From positions 1-41,001 of the IMG/VR virus record IMGVR_UViG_3300037318_000083: DNA of 41,001 nucleotides; one strand, written 5' to 3'. Below are positions 1 through 7,380 of this stretch, in pieces (position 1 is the first letter of the stretch; each line of letters starts with the position of its first letter). The notes under the pieces were generated by a model. The model was not told the DNA's origin and ran no database searches. It worked only from the letters and a program-made list of their open reading frames with translations. The DNA comes from a virus. Made by a program: the position numbers and the translations under genes.

Positions 1-70
1 CGAGCGTGCGGACGAGGTACTGTCGTGGTTGTCCCAAGCGTCGGGCGGGGAACGATTCGGGGTCAACGAC
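1..70. repeat. terminal direct repeat, left copy (genome join)
   Basis: These 70 bases recur at 40932-41001 with one difference: G at position 40, C at 40971. The change is synonymous (Ala) in the tail-hub reading frame. The repeat is what a linear window cut from a circular or circularly permuted molecule would show, giving a unit of 40,931 bp. The single mismatch suggests reads from more than one strain or a sequencing error, rather than a functional terminal repeat. Confidence 0.9.
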
Positions 71-1570
71 GACTTTGAATTTTTCTTCCGTGAGGCCGAG
101 CAAGAGTCCGCGCCGTCGAACATTCTCGATGACGAGTGGTACGATTACGACTTGCCGGTCGAAGGGCGTCACGCGGTCAACGCCGTGCGCGTCTTCTACG
201 GGAACGGGACGAACACGGCGCGTTCAAGTGTCCTTGTCGAAGACCGGGTGTCCCAAGCCGATCTGAAAACGAAGCTGGACGCCCCCCGGCGTGTCGTGCT
301 TGGGTCGGACCACCACTACCCGGAAATCGACAACCGGGACGCCGCCCGGACGAAGGGCGAGGAAATCTTGGAGAACAAGTCCCCCGTCTTGACCGGGACC
401 GTCATGACGCTCAAGCGGTTCGACTGGGAACCGGGCCAGATATTCCGTCTCGAAATCCCCGAGAAAAATATCACGGACACGTACGCCGTCGCCGAAATGC
501 GCCACAAGTGGTCCACCGCCGAGACCACCGTGAAAGTGGCGAAGAACACCGACAACGTGGGCGACCTACTCAAGGAACTATCCGACGACGTGGTTCGGAT
601 CGACCTTCGTGACGCTGATCCGGACGCGACGTTCACCCGGTATCTCGACTTGGACATGGGCGCGACCGTGAGTATCTCCATCGAAGCCACCCAAACCATC
701 GTTTCTGACGGGTCGTTCGTCGCGGGGTTCGGGTCGGAAGGTGACGTGGGCGGGTTCACGCTCACCGAGGCGGGTGAGCCACAAGCGGGCTTCGGCGCCT
801 CGGGCACCACGTCTTCGACGGGGACGGGCGCCGCCACCGTGGCCGCGCTCAACCAATTCCGCGACGTGTGGCAAGGCGAGTCCCCGGACAGTATCACGGA
901 CTTCAAGGTCGGAACGGGGACGGCCGAGGTGGTCCAAACGGACACTGATCTTTCCAACGCGCAAGGGGGCTTGCGGGCCGTGGATCAAGTGTCCGCGAGT
1001 GGGAGTTACGAGGTGACGTTTGAGGGGTCGATCAGCCCGGGCGGTGCCCTCGTCGGGACGGAAATCACCGAGTTTGGCTTTTTCGAGTCCGACGGCACCA
1101 TGCACAACCGGGCGACGTTGGACACGGGCCTCACCCACGCGGCGACGACAACCACGTCGTTCACGGTCACGTTCACGCTCAACACCGACCCGACGAAGCT
1201 CGGCGTTATCACGAACACGGGCCAAACCCGGCTTCGGGATATGTACCTCGGCGACGTGGCCGTGGGCACGTACCACGCCGACGACCGGGCGTACGGCACC
1301 GGGACGACCACCGAGGCGGTCACGGACACGTCCCTCGGGTCGAAGAACGGCGAAGACGTAATCAGCCACGTGGACTCGGGCGTGGGTGCCGACTCGGGGT
1401 CGATGGAATTGGACACGTCCGAAGCGAACGGCATCACAATCTCCGAGATGGGCGACGAGAACGACAACAACGAGTTGTTGTCTCGTATCACCTTTGAAGG
1501 GTTGGACAAGTCGTCACAATTCAACTTCGTGAGCGACTTTACCGTCACCATCCGCCCGGTGATCCTATGA
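1..1570 (+). CDS. tail hub / tail-associated protein, C-terminal part (continues from 40477)
   Basis: The reading frame is already open at base 2 and continues the gene starting at 40477; joined across the 70-bp overlap it makes about 674 aa. The N-terminal part resembles a baseplate-hub protein: it follows the Dit-like gene and holds conserved-looking beta-rich segments around NYVAGNIDIL and GERADEVLSWLSQ. The part in this piece starts with the rest of the hub-like domain (up to about base 600) and then becomes a Gly/Thr/Ser-rich beta-strand region typical of tail-tip or adhesin extensions. The position after tape measure and distal tail genes and before a tail fibre fits a central tip protein. 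The role is inferred from order and architecture, not from a diagnostic motif. An ATG-less internal start near 29 is not needed once the circle is joined. Confidence 0.75.
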   Translation, partial: ERADEVLSWLSQASGGERFGVNDDFEFFFREAEQESAPSNILDDEWYDYDLPVEGRHAVNAVRVFYGNGTNTARSSVLVEDRVSQADLKTKLDAPRRVVLGSDHHYPEIDNRDAARTKGEEILENKSPVLTGTVMTLKRFDWEPGQIFRLEIPEKNITDTYAVAEMRHKWSTAETTVKVAKNTDNVGDLLKELSDDVVRIDLRDADPDATFTRYLDLDMGATVSISIEATQTIVSDGSFVAGFGSEGDVGGFTLTEAGEPQAGFGASGTTSSTGTGAATVAALNQFRDVWQGESPDSITDFKVGTGTAEVVQTDTDLSNAQGGLRAVDQVSASGSYEVTFEGSISPGGALVGTEITEFGFFESDGTMHNRATLDTGLTHAATTTTSFTVTFTLNTDPTKLGVITNTGQTRLRDMYLGDVAVGTYHADDRAYGTGTTTEAVTDTSLGSKNGEDVISHVDSGVGADSGSMELDTSEANGITISEMGDENDNNELLSRITFEGLDKSSQFNFVSDFTVTIRPVIL

Positions 1571-1574
1571 CCGG

Positions 1575-1595
1575 GAGAACGACTAAGGCGTCTTG
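1575..1595 (+). promoter_or_regulatory. late-type promoter element upstream of the tail fibre gene
   Basis: GAGAACGACTAAGGCGTCTT ends just before the fibre gene. CTAAGG begins 28 bp before the ATG at 1611, where an archaeal TATA box would sit for a leaderless transcript. The AAG-N4-CTT dyad is included. Confidence 0.65.
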
Positions 1596-1610
1596 GGGGG
1601 TAGTGAGACC

Positions 1611-2624
1611 ATGACGCGGAACCCCGTGGGGGACAACGAACCGTTCTCGGCCGTCTACTGGTCGGCGATACTCAACGCCCACAACTTTGAAGGGGTCTTG
1701 TCCGGTCTCGACCCCTCGTTGGGGACGGGAAGTTGGGACGTGGACTACACGTCCGGCGAAGCGATAGCGGGCGGGTCGCAAGTCACCCCGTCGGCGGGGA
1801 CGGTCACACACACGGCCGCCGACGGGACGAACACCCGCGTCGATCTGATTACCGTCGATTCGACGGGCACGGTCGCCGTGGTCGAAGGCACCGCGGCCGC
1901 CGACCCCCTCGCGCCGGACATACCCGCGGGCGAGACGCTGATAGCCGCGGTTGTCCTTCCCGGCGGGGCGTCGTCTCTTTCGGCGTCGAATATCCACGAC
2001 TATCGGGTGATTCTCGGCGTCACGGCCTATCCGATAGCCGCCCCGGACATAGCCGCCAACGCCGTGGGCGCCAGCGAATTGGCGAACGACGCCGTGGACA
2101 CGGCGGCGCTTCAAAACAACTCGGTGACGAGCGCGAAAATCGTAGACGGGACGGTCGCCCCGGCGGACCTTCAAGAGTCGTACTACAATCAGGCGTCGGC
2201 GGACAAGCGAGTCCCCTTATACGATCTATCGAACGTTCTCATGCGCTCGTCGCCCGACTTCACCCGAAGTACCGAATACTTCTACAACAACCCGGCGGGC
2301 GGCCAACCGGACCAACAAATCACGACCTTTTCGGGGACGAACCTCACGGCGGTCCATCAAATCCGGTGGGAAGCCGAGTTGAAGACACAAGGCGACTTGT
2401 CTCGCACCATGACGTTCCAACTCCGAGACGCCGATGGTGAGACGGTCGCCGGACTTACCACGCCCGAATCGGGATCGTATCAGTCGCTATCGACCACGGT
2501 CGAAGCTCGGAACCACCGGGGCACGTTGGAGTTGTGGGCGACCGCGGGCATCAACTCAAGTCAAGACGGGTACATCCGGAATCAGGAAATCTATTACAAC
2601 CAGACCACCGACGAGATACAGTAG
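1611..2624 (+). CDS. tail fibre / receptor-binding protein
   Basis: A 337-aa protein. The first ~150 residues are beta-rich; residues ~145-190 hold the pattern of short repeats seen in many phage tail fibres (ANAVGASELANDAVDTAALQ followed by NNSVTSAKIVDGTV), in which each unit ends in a small helix-turn. The C-terminal ~130 residues look like a compact beta-sandwich (EYFYNN to the end) and could be the receptor-binding tip. The ATG at 1611 is chosen over the in-frame TTG at 1593 because the CTAAGG promoter element lies 28 bp upstream of it. It follows the tail hub with a 40-bp gap. Tail-fibre assignment rests on repeat style and gene position. Confidence 0.75.
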   Translation: MTRNPVGDNEPFSAVYWSAILNAHNFEGVLSGLDPSLGTGSWDVDYTSGEAIAGGSQVTPSAGTVTHTAADGTNTRVDLITVDSTGTVAVVEGTAAADPLAPDIPAGETLIAAVVLPGGASSLSASNIHDYRVILGVTAYPIAAPDIAANAVGASELANDAVDTAALQNNSVTSAKIVDGTVAPADLQESYYNQASADKRVPLYDLSNVLMRSSPDFTRSTEYFYNNPAGGQPDQQITTFSGTNLTAVHQIRWEAELKTQGDLSRTMTFQLRDADGETVAGLTTPESGSYQSLSTTVEARNHRGTLELWATAGINSSQDGYIRNQEIYYNQTTDEIQ

Positions 2625-2628
2625 CCCC

Positions 2629-2647
2629 GAACCTACAAGCCCCCTTG
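2629..2647 (+). promoter_or_regulatory. late-type promoter variant before the small membrane protein
   Basis: GAACCTACAAGCCCCCTTG: a variant of the late element with ACAAG in place of CTAAG, 29 bp before the ATG at 2664, and a complete AAG-N4-CTTG dyad. Confidence 0.5.
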
Positions 2648-2663
2648 TCTCATATCGCCCAAC

Positions 2664-2867
2664 ATGAAGGAATCGACGGCCCGGGCGGTCCAAGTTGTGG
2701 CAGGGGTCGCGGCGGTAGTGATAATCACCGTCGTCGCTATCGTCACCACGCCTGAGCCGACGACGGAAGTGTGGGCCATGATCGGATCGGCCTTCGCGTT
2801 GATCGGTGGTCTACTCGGCGTCCACTACGGCGTCGAAGTCGTCCGAAACGGACACAGGAAGAAGTAA
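2664..2867 (+). CDS. small two-helix membrane protein, holin-like candidate
   Basis: A 67-aa protein with two hydrophobic helices (residues ~8-28 and ~37-57) separated by a short acidic turn (TPEPTTEVW), ending in a positively charged tail RNGHRKK. This is the size and topology of small holins, and it sits at the end of the late tail block. No lysis enzyme was recognised nearby, so holin is only one possibility; another is a virion or superinfection membrane protein. It has its own promoter-like element 29 bp upstream and converges with the minus-strand gene ending at 2874. Confidence 0.6.
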   Translation: MKESTARAVQVVAGVAAVVIITVVAIVTTPEPTTEVWAMIGSAFALIGGLLGVHYGVEVVRNGHRKK

Positions 2868-2873
2868 GGGGAC

Positions 2874-3290
2874 TTACGGACCGGCGACGCCGCCGCCGTT
2901 CGATCCACCCTCGCGTCGAGTCGATGCTGGCTCAAGCCGGTGGGCGTGGAACGAATACAGCTTCGTCCGGGGACTCGTCTCGACGTTCTTCCGAAGCGTC
3001 TCGAAATCCATCGTCCGCCACACCCCACCGAACGCATGGTCCAACGATTCGATATACGCCGCCTCAACCACGTGGTCGGCGTCCGGATCGTACTCGTCCA
3101 TCTCGCGGATCGGCCAGTCGTACGCGGCCTCGGCGAGCGTCATACCCTCCAAGTCGCTTATCTCATGCTCGTCGGCCCGCTCGTCCGCGTTGACGGCGAG
3201 AACGATCAACTTCGGCAGGTCGCCGGGCGACTTGTGGTCGTCCACAAGGTCGATTACCACGTCGCCGACCGAAAGGTACGTCTCGGTCAT
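2874..3290 (-). CDS. hypothetical protein, last gene of the minus-strand arm
   Basis: A 138-aa acidic protein starting one base after the stop of the regulator gene at 3292, so it is probably cotranscribed with it. The first half contains strand-rich segments (YLSVGDVVIDLVDD, KLIVLAVNADE). The middle has an acidic helix region and an FETLRKNVE helix. The last ~20 residues are glycine-rich and disordered. No family recognised. It ends 6 bp from the convergent membrane-protein gene. Confidence 0.65.
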   Translation of the reverse strand: MTETYLSVGDVVIDLVDDHKSPGDLPKLIVLAVNADERADEHEISDLEGMTLAEAAYDWPIREMDEYDPDADHVVEAAYIESLDHAFGGVWRTMDFETLRKNVETSPRTKLYSFHAHRLEPASTRREGGSNGGGVAGP

Positions 3291-3291
3291 G

Positions 3292-4698
3292 TCACGGCCC
3301 CCCGGCGAGCGCGTCCAATGCTTTGTCGGCCACGTCGTCGGGCGCCTCGCGGACGAGTTGTTTCATTTCCTCACGCGTCAAGTGTAGCGTGTATTCGGCG
3401 TCGCCGGGCGCCGAGTCGCGTTTCGAGACGGCGGCTTCGATAGCCTCCAAGTGGTTGTGCATCGAATCAAGTGAGTTACCCAACCGATCCACGTCGCCTT
3501 CGTCGGCAACGTCGGACAAGCGGTCTTGGATATTCGCCATGGCCGTGGCGAGCGCGGACGCTTTCTCACGCGCCGACGGCCCGTCGTCTTCGTCGCTGGC
3601 GGGTGGGCGCTCGGCGTTCTTCGCCTCCAACTCGTCCGGTTCGATGGGGTCGTCTTGGTGGGGCCGCTCGCTCACGTACTGTTCGGTAAGGTCCACGCCC
3701 GTCTCGGGACCGTCGTACGAGGCATTTCCTTTCTGCGTCCGCACGCGGCCCGTAGACGCGTTTGAGTCGCCGGAGGCTGTATCCCCCTCGGAATCTTCCG
3801 CGTCGTCACTCGCGCCGGCCACGGGCGTCACGGGGGCTTGTACGATCCAATCACCGGATGGGTCCGTACACATCCGAAGCGGGGTCCGACCGTTCTCACC
3901 ATTCCCCACGTCTTCGTCGTCGGGTAGCCGTTCGACGACCACCAAGTCCCCTTGCGAGTAGTCGTTGGGCACGTACAGCGCGGGGATATTCCGCTTGTGG
4001 ACAAGCCCCGTGTAATCGTCCTTGTAGTCACCCGACGCCGAGCGGGCCAGCGTGACGAACACACCGTACGGTTCGACGTTGTTCACGCGGGCTTCGTACC
4101 ACCCGCCAACTTCGGTGTTGTCCTTGGTGTCACCCACACTCAACGAGTTGACGGTCATGTCGTCCGGATCGGGGAACGGGTCGTACTCGTCGTCGGCGCC
4201 CCCGTCGTCGGGTTCCTCGTCCGGACCGACAAACTCAACGCCGGCGTCGGATAAGAGCGCGGCCGCTCGTTCCTTCCGATCTTGCACCGACCCGCCCGGG
4301 TTCCCTTCGCTAATGAGACTCAAGTCGCCGAGATAGTTGTCGATGGTACTCGTACTCACCGAAAGCTGGCGGGACAAATCCTCACGAGACGCGTCGGGGT
4401 CGTTGTAAATCGCCCACAAGAGCTTGAAGTGGTTGTCCGATACAACGCCTTTCGCGTCCGTCCGCTCGTTGAGTCGGGCAAGGACTTCTTCGGTTTCCCC
4501 AACGTACTCGACAAGGTGCGGGTCCGTGGAAGGGGACTTGCCCGCGTGGTCGGCGTCTTCTTTCGCGGAAATGTGACGCTTGAGCGACCCGAGGTTAGAA
4601 CGAGTCTCACCACAAATCCCACACCGATATTCGATTTCTTTTGACTTCGCCACGGTGCCAGCATCGGCCGAAATCGTATCGTTGCTTGCAGTCGCCAT
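3292..4698 (-). CDS. multidomain nucleic-acid-binding regulator: C2H2 zinc finger + HTH + S1-like domain + coiled coil
   Basis: 468 aa. Domains seen: a classical C2H2-type finger with C26, C29, H42 and H51; a helix-turn-helix around residues 88-127 (SREDLSRQLSVSTSTIDNYL); an S1/OB-like beta domain at ~197-260, recognised by the VEPYGVFVTL and GLVHKRNI signature; a long acidic linker; and a helical coiled-coil-like C-terminus (~385-455). It is probably a regulator that binds DNA and/or RNA. ATG at 4698 is preferred to the upstream GTG at 4728 because the conserved GTGCCTACCCA promoter motif lies between them. S1 domains act in translation and RNA decay; joining one to a zinc finger and an HTH is unusual. 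Confidence 0.75.
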   Translation of the reverse strand: MATASNDTISADAGTVAKSKEIEYRCGICGETRSNLGSLKRHISAKEDADHAGKSPSTDPHLVEYVGETEEVLARLNERTDAKGVVSDNHFKLLWAIYNDPDASREDLSRQLSVSTSTIDNYLGDLSLISEGNPGGSVQDRKERAAALLSDAGVEFVGPDEEPDDGGADDEYDPFPDPDDMTVNSLSVGDTKDNTEVGGWYEARVNNVEPYGVFVTLARSASGDYKDDYTGLVHKRNIPALYVPNDYSQGDLVVVERLPDDEDVGNGENGRTPLRMCTDPSGDWIVQAPVTPVAGASDDAEDSEGDTASGDSNASTGRVRTQKGNASYDGPETGVDLTEQYVSERPHQDDPIEPDELEAKNAERPPASDEDDGPSAREKASALATAMANIQDRLSDVADEGDVDRLGNSLDSMHNHLEAIEAAVSKRDSAPGDAEYTLHLTREEMKQLVREAPDDVADKALDALAGGP

Positions 4699-4708
4699 AG
4701 TGCATCGG

Positions 4709-4737
4709 TGGGTAGGCACTCGGGGCACTTAGTGTTA
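4709..4737 (-). promoter_or_regulatory. early promoter with GTGCCTACCCA operator
   Basis: On the minus strand ACACTAAGTG (TATA-like) is followed by GTGCCTACCCA (4719 to 4709) and the ATG at 4698. The operator-like motif is shared with the other early promoters of this genome. Confidence 0.6.
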
Positions 4738-4762
4738 CCGACCACGAAAAACTGAAACGCCG

Positions 4763-4915
4763 CTATTCGCCGAAGCGGTCCGCCAGCGCCCGCAAATCGT
4801 CTTCGGACAAGACCGCTTGTGAGACCTTCGTCCCCGGGTTAGTCTTGACGACGTACCACCCCTCGCCCTCGGGCACGACCACCGCGCCCGACGGAAGGAT
4901 CATGGTCTCGGTCAT
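4763..4915 (-). CDS. 50-aa hypothetical protein
   Basis: Start ATG at 4915, stop TAG. The protein begins MTETMILPSGAVVVPEGEGW and ends LRALADRFGE: a small beta-hairpin-like N-terminal part followed by an acidic amphipathic helix. Its ATG overlaps the stop of the upstream gene by four bases (ATGA), as for most genes in this arm, which supports it being real despite its size. No family recognised. Confidence 0.65.
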   Translation of the reverse strand: MTETMILPSGAVVVPEGEGWYVVKTNPGTKVSQAVLSEDDLRALADRFGE

Positions 4916-5154
4916 GCGCACCTCTTGTGAGCGACGACGCGCTCACTCGGGGTGAACGTCCCACCGACGACCGTCGTCGCCCGTTCGTTCGGGGGGACGC
5001 GCCCACCGCACACGCCGCACGGGGGCCACGTCCGTTTCTCGTCCATACACTTCGGGCACCGATCATCGTAGTACGGTTGGTTCGCAAGGTCGAATTTGAC
5101 CCCACACTCGCGGCACTCGGTCACTTCCATTTCGTGATTGTCTTGGTGTTTCAT
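4912..5154 (-). CDS. double zinc-ribbon protein
   Basis: 80 aa with two treble-clef/ribbon knuckle pairs: CRECG and CPKC in the first half, CGVCGG and HKRC in the second. It probably binds zinc and mediates protein or nucleic-acid contacts. ATG at 5154 is preferred over GTG at 5160. It overlaps the next gene's start by four bases, consistent with a polycistronic message. Confidence 0.75.
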   Translation of the reverse strand: MKHQDNHEMEVTECRECGVKFDLANQPYYDDRCPKCMDEKRTWPPCGVCGGRVPPNERATTVVGGTFTPSERVVAHKRCA

Positions 5155-5156
5155 GG

Positions 5157-5387
5157 TCACTCGATTTCGATTTCCGTCTCACTTGACCGGACACGCCGGA
5201 CAAGGGGCCTTGCGACGAGGAACCACACGGGGCCGAGGGCCACCGTGGACAGTCCAACCGTGAACAGCCACATGGCGACCGCCGATCCGGTAGTCCCGTC
5301 GTTCGACAGCATGAACATGACGAGGCCGACAAGGGCACTTGCCCCGCCAAGGAACACGGCCGCGGCGGCGTCGGTAATTCCGCTCAT
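5157..5387 (-). CDS. small two-helix membrane protein
   Basis: 76 aa. Hydrophobic helices at ~5-28 (with AAAAVFLGGASALVGLVMF) and ~38-60, then an Arg-containing loop and a strictly alternating acidic tail (SSETEIEIE). The charge pattern puts the Arg cluster on the cytoplasmic side. No family recognised; it may act at the host membrane during early infection. It overlaps the upstream zinc-protein gene by four bases. Confidence 0.7.
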   Translation of the reverse strand: MSGITDAAAAVFLGGASALVGLVMFMLSNDGTTGSAVAMWLFTVGLSTVALGPVWFLVARPLVRRVRSSETEIEIE

Positions 5388-5632
5388 AGTTCACCCCCGT
5401 CGGCGACGGTCAGGCGGCCGACCGTGATTCCCTTCCGCTCCAAGCGGTCTTCCAAGTAGCGGTTGTACGCCTCGCGGCACGCGTCGGACTGTTTCAGGTG
5501 GGACGCCATACAGTGGTGGGCACCTTCGGTCTCGTATTCGATAGACCTTCCGCACACGTTACACTCGGTCGTCCGGACCGCGTAGTGGTCCCCGCCCACC
5601 GGCCGGCAGAACCGCTTGACTTGAATCGTCAC
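5384..5632 (-). CDS. zinc-finger protein with CNVCG knuckle
   Basis: 82 aa. C24 and C27 (CNVCG), then HHC and ASH residues ~13-20 further on give a plausible C2H2/C2HC zinc site. A charged helix follows (EAYNRYLEDRLERKGI). The layout resembles a single zinc finger recognising nucleic acid. It overlaps both neighbours by four bases. Confidence 0.7.
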   Translation of the reverse strand: MTIQVKRFCRPVGGDHYAVRTTECNVCGRSIEYETEGAHHCMASHLKQSDACREAYNRYLEDRLERKGITVGRLTVADGGEL

Positions 5633-6051
5633 GCGGTCTCACCCCCGCGGGCCGGGCATACCTGCCCGAAGCGGTCGTGCCCACAGTTTTCGTACGCGTC
5701 CGGGTTGGAACACACCTCACACTCGGACGGGTCCGCGCACGCGTCGCAAAACGCGTCGACGTACGCGTCTTGAAGGTCCGCTTTGATCCACCATCGGTCG
5801 GTCAAGTCCCCACCGACCTCTTCGATCCGAGCGGCCACCGCCTCGCCAGTCGCGTTGACGAGCGCGACCGTCCCGTGGTCGCTGGCGTTCTCGTACGCGA
5901 GCGGCGTCGAGTTGACGCACGCCCGACAAAACTCGTCGGGGGCGTCTTCCCGGGCACGCTCGGTAACGATTTGCTTCCCTCGCGTCATGGCGCTTGAGAC
6001 GTTGCCCGTGCGGGCGAGAACGCCGTCAAACGCGGATTCACGTTCACTCAT
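5629..6051 (-). CDS. cysteine-rich hypothetical protein
   Basis: 140 aa. The N-terminal ~45 residues are helical and charged. There is a FCRACVNS pair in the middle, and a C-terminal cluster of six cysteines and a histidine (FCDACADPSECEVC, then CGHDRFGQVC) that could bind two zinc ions. ATG at 6051 is chosen; an upstream in-frame extension would run through the hairpin region 6060-6112 and looks non-coding. No known family recognised. Confidence 0.65.
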   Translation of the reverse strand: MSERESAFDGVLARTGNVSSAMTRGKQIVTERAREDAPDEFCRACVNSTPLAYENASDHGTVALVNATGEAVAARIEEVGGDLTDRWWIKADLQDAYVDAFCDACADPSECEVCSNPDAYENCGHDRFGQVCPARGGETA

Positions 6052-6061
6052 GTTGCTCACT

Positions 6062-6112
6062 TCCCCCGAAGGGGACAACCCACCCGGGAATCGAACCCGG
6101 GCAAGACCACTT
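6062..6112 (-). other. tandem hairpins with tRNA T-arm-like sequence
   Basis: Read on the minus strand, CCGGG-TTCGATT-CCCGG is a perfect tRNA T-arm (5-bp stem, canonical 7-nt loop), followed by a CCCC-TTCG-GGGG hairpin. No anticodon arm or matching 5' acceptor strand was found, so it is not a complete tRNA gene. It may be an RNA-processing or termination structure, or a relic of a tRNA 3' end (old attachment site). It fills the gap between 6051 and 6117. Confidence 0.5.
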
Positions 6113-6116
6113 GGGC

Positions 6117-6311
6117 TTACTCGACCGTCCACCCGGCGGGCGCCGACGCCCCACCGAACGGCGGTTCAAGAACCGTCGCCGACTCGTCGCACTCCGGACA
6201 GTAGAACCGGACACGGACGTTCCCGTGCCGATCCGGTTCCGGCGGCAGTCCGTCGCCGGGCGGCCGCGGTTCCGCGGGGGCGCCGCACGCTTCGTGGATT
6301 ACGGCGCTCAT
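6117..6311 (-). CDS. zinc-ribbon microprotein
   Basis: 64 aa with one clear knuckle, FYCPECDESA, and a possible second ligand set from C9 and H6 near the N-terminus (IHEACG). It is Pro/Gly-rich between the two. Probably a single zinc site. Overlaps the next gene upstream by four bases. Confidence 0.65.
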   Translation of the reverse strand: MSAVIHEACGAPAEPRPPGDGLPPEPDRHGNVRVRFYCPECDESATVLEPPFGGASAPAGWTVE

Positions 6312-6475
6312 GCGTCCACCCGTTCAAGTTGAACGAATCGAAGTTCGTTCCTCGGGACGCCGGTCACGTTGCTTACGTGGCCTTTCGCCGTCGCCGCGTT
6401 GAAGGATTCGACCACGTACACGGTGTCTTGGAGGTGGTCGGGCGTCTCGACAAGGACGCCGATTTCTCGTTTCAT
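6308..6475 (-). CDS. 55-aa hypothetical protein
   Basis: Starts MKREIGVLVETPDHLQDTVY at 6475. Its pattern is beta-beta-alpha-beta (EIGVLVET, TVYVVESF, NAATAKGHV, LRFVQLERV), a compact small fold. The longer in-frame extension upstream overlaps the neighbouring gene and is rejected. The fold pattern recalls small DNA-mimic or dsRBD-like proteins, but no family can be named. Confidence 0.6.
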   Translation of the reverse strand: MKREIGVLVETPDHLQDTVYVVESFNAATAKGHVSNVTGVPRNELRFVQLERVDA

Positions 6476-6630
6476 GCGTCCACCGCCCACGAGTCGTCTT
6501 CGGTGTCGTGGTCGATCCACACCTCACACACGTCGCACTCGTGCTTGACGACGTGGGGCGGCAGGCACGGGTCCGGGCCGAGCGGGACCAAGACCCCTTG
6601 CACACAGTACGGGCACTCGTGGGCGCTCAT
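6472..6630 (-). CDS. zinc-ribbon microprotein
   Basis: 52 aa starting at ATG 6630. Two CxxC knuckles, CPYC near the N-terminus and CDVC near residue 32, are spaced about 24 residues apart as in rubredoxin-like zinc ribbons. An acidic tail follows. Four-base overlaps on both sides place it in the early operon. Confidence 0.7.
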   Translation of the reverse strand: MSAHECPYCVQGVLVPLGPDPCLPPHVVKHECDVCEVWIDHDTEDDSWAVDA

Positions 6631-6785
6631 GCGCCGGCCCTCACGGGTTCTTGGGTCTTCCCACACTCGGGGCACGACGTGACGGCCACGCCCGCCAGCG
6701 TGTCGATCCGGACGACGGCCGACCACTCGTGGTCGCACTCGACACACCGAAGCGGTTGGTCGTACGCCGTCTCGAAACGGCTCAT
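6627..6785 (-). CDS. zinc-ribbon microprotein
   Basis: 52 aa starting at ATG 6785. Knuckles CVECDHEW and CPECGKTQ frame a short beta region (VRIDTLAGVAVTS), the standard zinc-ribbon layout. Overlaps its neighbours by four bases. Differs clearly in sequence from the ribbon next to it, so the two are not a recent duplication. Confidence 0.75.
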   Translation of the reverse strand: MSRFETAYDQPLRCVECDHEWSAVVRIDTLAGVAVTSCPECGKTQEPVRAGA

Positions 6786-7117
6786 GCGTCCACCTCGCCC
6801 GCCGCCTCTTGGAGCGGTCGCCACAGTAGGTCTTGGGACCGACCGTAGACGGCGAGCCAACGAAGGAACGTCGGCCCGTATAGCTCGGCCGCGTCGTCGC
6901 GCCCGGCAAGGTCGGCCCGGGCGAAGTGCCGGTGGCCGGCGTCGAGAACGTTCACGAAGCGCCCCGAGTCGAGTCGGTTGAGCGCCTTGCGGACGGCGGG
7001 TTTGGCGCCGGCGCCGTCCACGTCCATGTGCGCCATGAACATGGCCGGGTCGTAGTTACGCGACAGCGTTCCGTGTTCGAGAACGTCGCCGGATCGAAGG
7101 CCGCGGTCTCGGGCCAT
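6782..7117 (-). CDS. hypothetical protein, possible winged-helix
   Basis: 111 aa. The middle part, AVRKALNRLDSGRF followed by a two-strand turn (VNVLDAGHRHFARADL), has the spacing of a recognition helix and wing. The rest is helical with several Trp/Tyr residues. The winged-helix reading is a weak pattern match. It shares one base with the stop of the gene upstream. Confidence 0.6.
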   Translation of the reverse strand: MARDRGLRSGDVLEHGTLSRNYDPAMFMAHMDVDGAGAKPAVRKALNRLDSGRFVNVLDAGHRHFARADLAGRDDAAELYGPTFLRWLAVYGRSQDLLWRPLQEAAGEVDA

Positions 7118-7278
7118 TAGTGGCTCACCACCGGGTCGTCGGCGCGAAGGCCCACGACGAGGGGCACGTCCGCGTGGACGATCTTGATAGCGACCCGCAC
7201 GTTGGACGCCGGGTCGAATTTCTCAAGGTCCGAGTCTTCACGCACGTAGTACGCCTTGGGGTTGGTGTTCGATTTCAT
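7117..7278 (-). CDS. 53-aa hypothetical protein, first gene of an early operon
   Basis: Starts MKSNTNPKAYYVREDSDLEK at ATG 7278 and ends VVSH. Contains beta strands (NVRVAIKIVHADVPLVVGL). No family recognised. It is the promoter-proximal gene of the run 7278-4763: a CTTTATAA box and GTGCCTAC motif lie upstream. Confidence 0.65.
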   Translation of the reverse strand: MKSNTNPKAYYVREDSDLEKFDPASNVRVAIKIVHADVPLVVGLRADDPVVSH

Positions 7279-7312
7279 GGGTTCACTCACTCACGCAAGA
7301 CCACTTGCGCTT

Positions 7313-7346
7313 ACCCATTAGTAGGCACGCTATCGTTATAAAGGTA
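7313..7346 (-). promoter_or_regulatory. early promoter with TATA box and operator motif
   Basis: On the minus strand CCTTTATAACG (TATA, ~7345-7335) precedes GTGCCTAC (7328-7321) and TAATGGGTA. The transcription start would fall about 35 bp before the ATG at 7278. The same GTGCCTAC motif is present at the other early promoters. Confidence 0.65.
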
Positions 7347-7361
7347 TCGAAAATGACGAAC

Positions 7362-7380
7362 AAGCCCCCTTGTGGGGCTT
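7362..7380 (-). terminator. stem-loop at the end of the membrane module
   Basis: AAGCCCC and GGGGCTT form a 7-bp stem with a 5-nt loop, overlapping the stop codon of the gene at 7379. It lies between two transcription units and could mark transcript ends, but archaeal terminators are usually T-rich, so this is tentative. It also contains an AAG-N4-CTT dyad. Confidence 0.35.

Noticed and set aside
29-266. Independent gene starting near base 29
   Set aside because: The frame is open at the window edge and joins the 40477 gene through the terminal overlap; the start is an artefact of linearisation.
6062-6131. Complete tRNA gene on the minus strand
   Set aside because: Only the T-arm is present; no anticodon arm, D-arm or pairing acceptor strand could be built.
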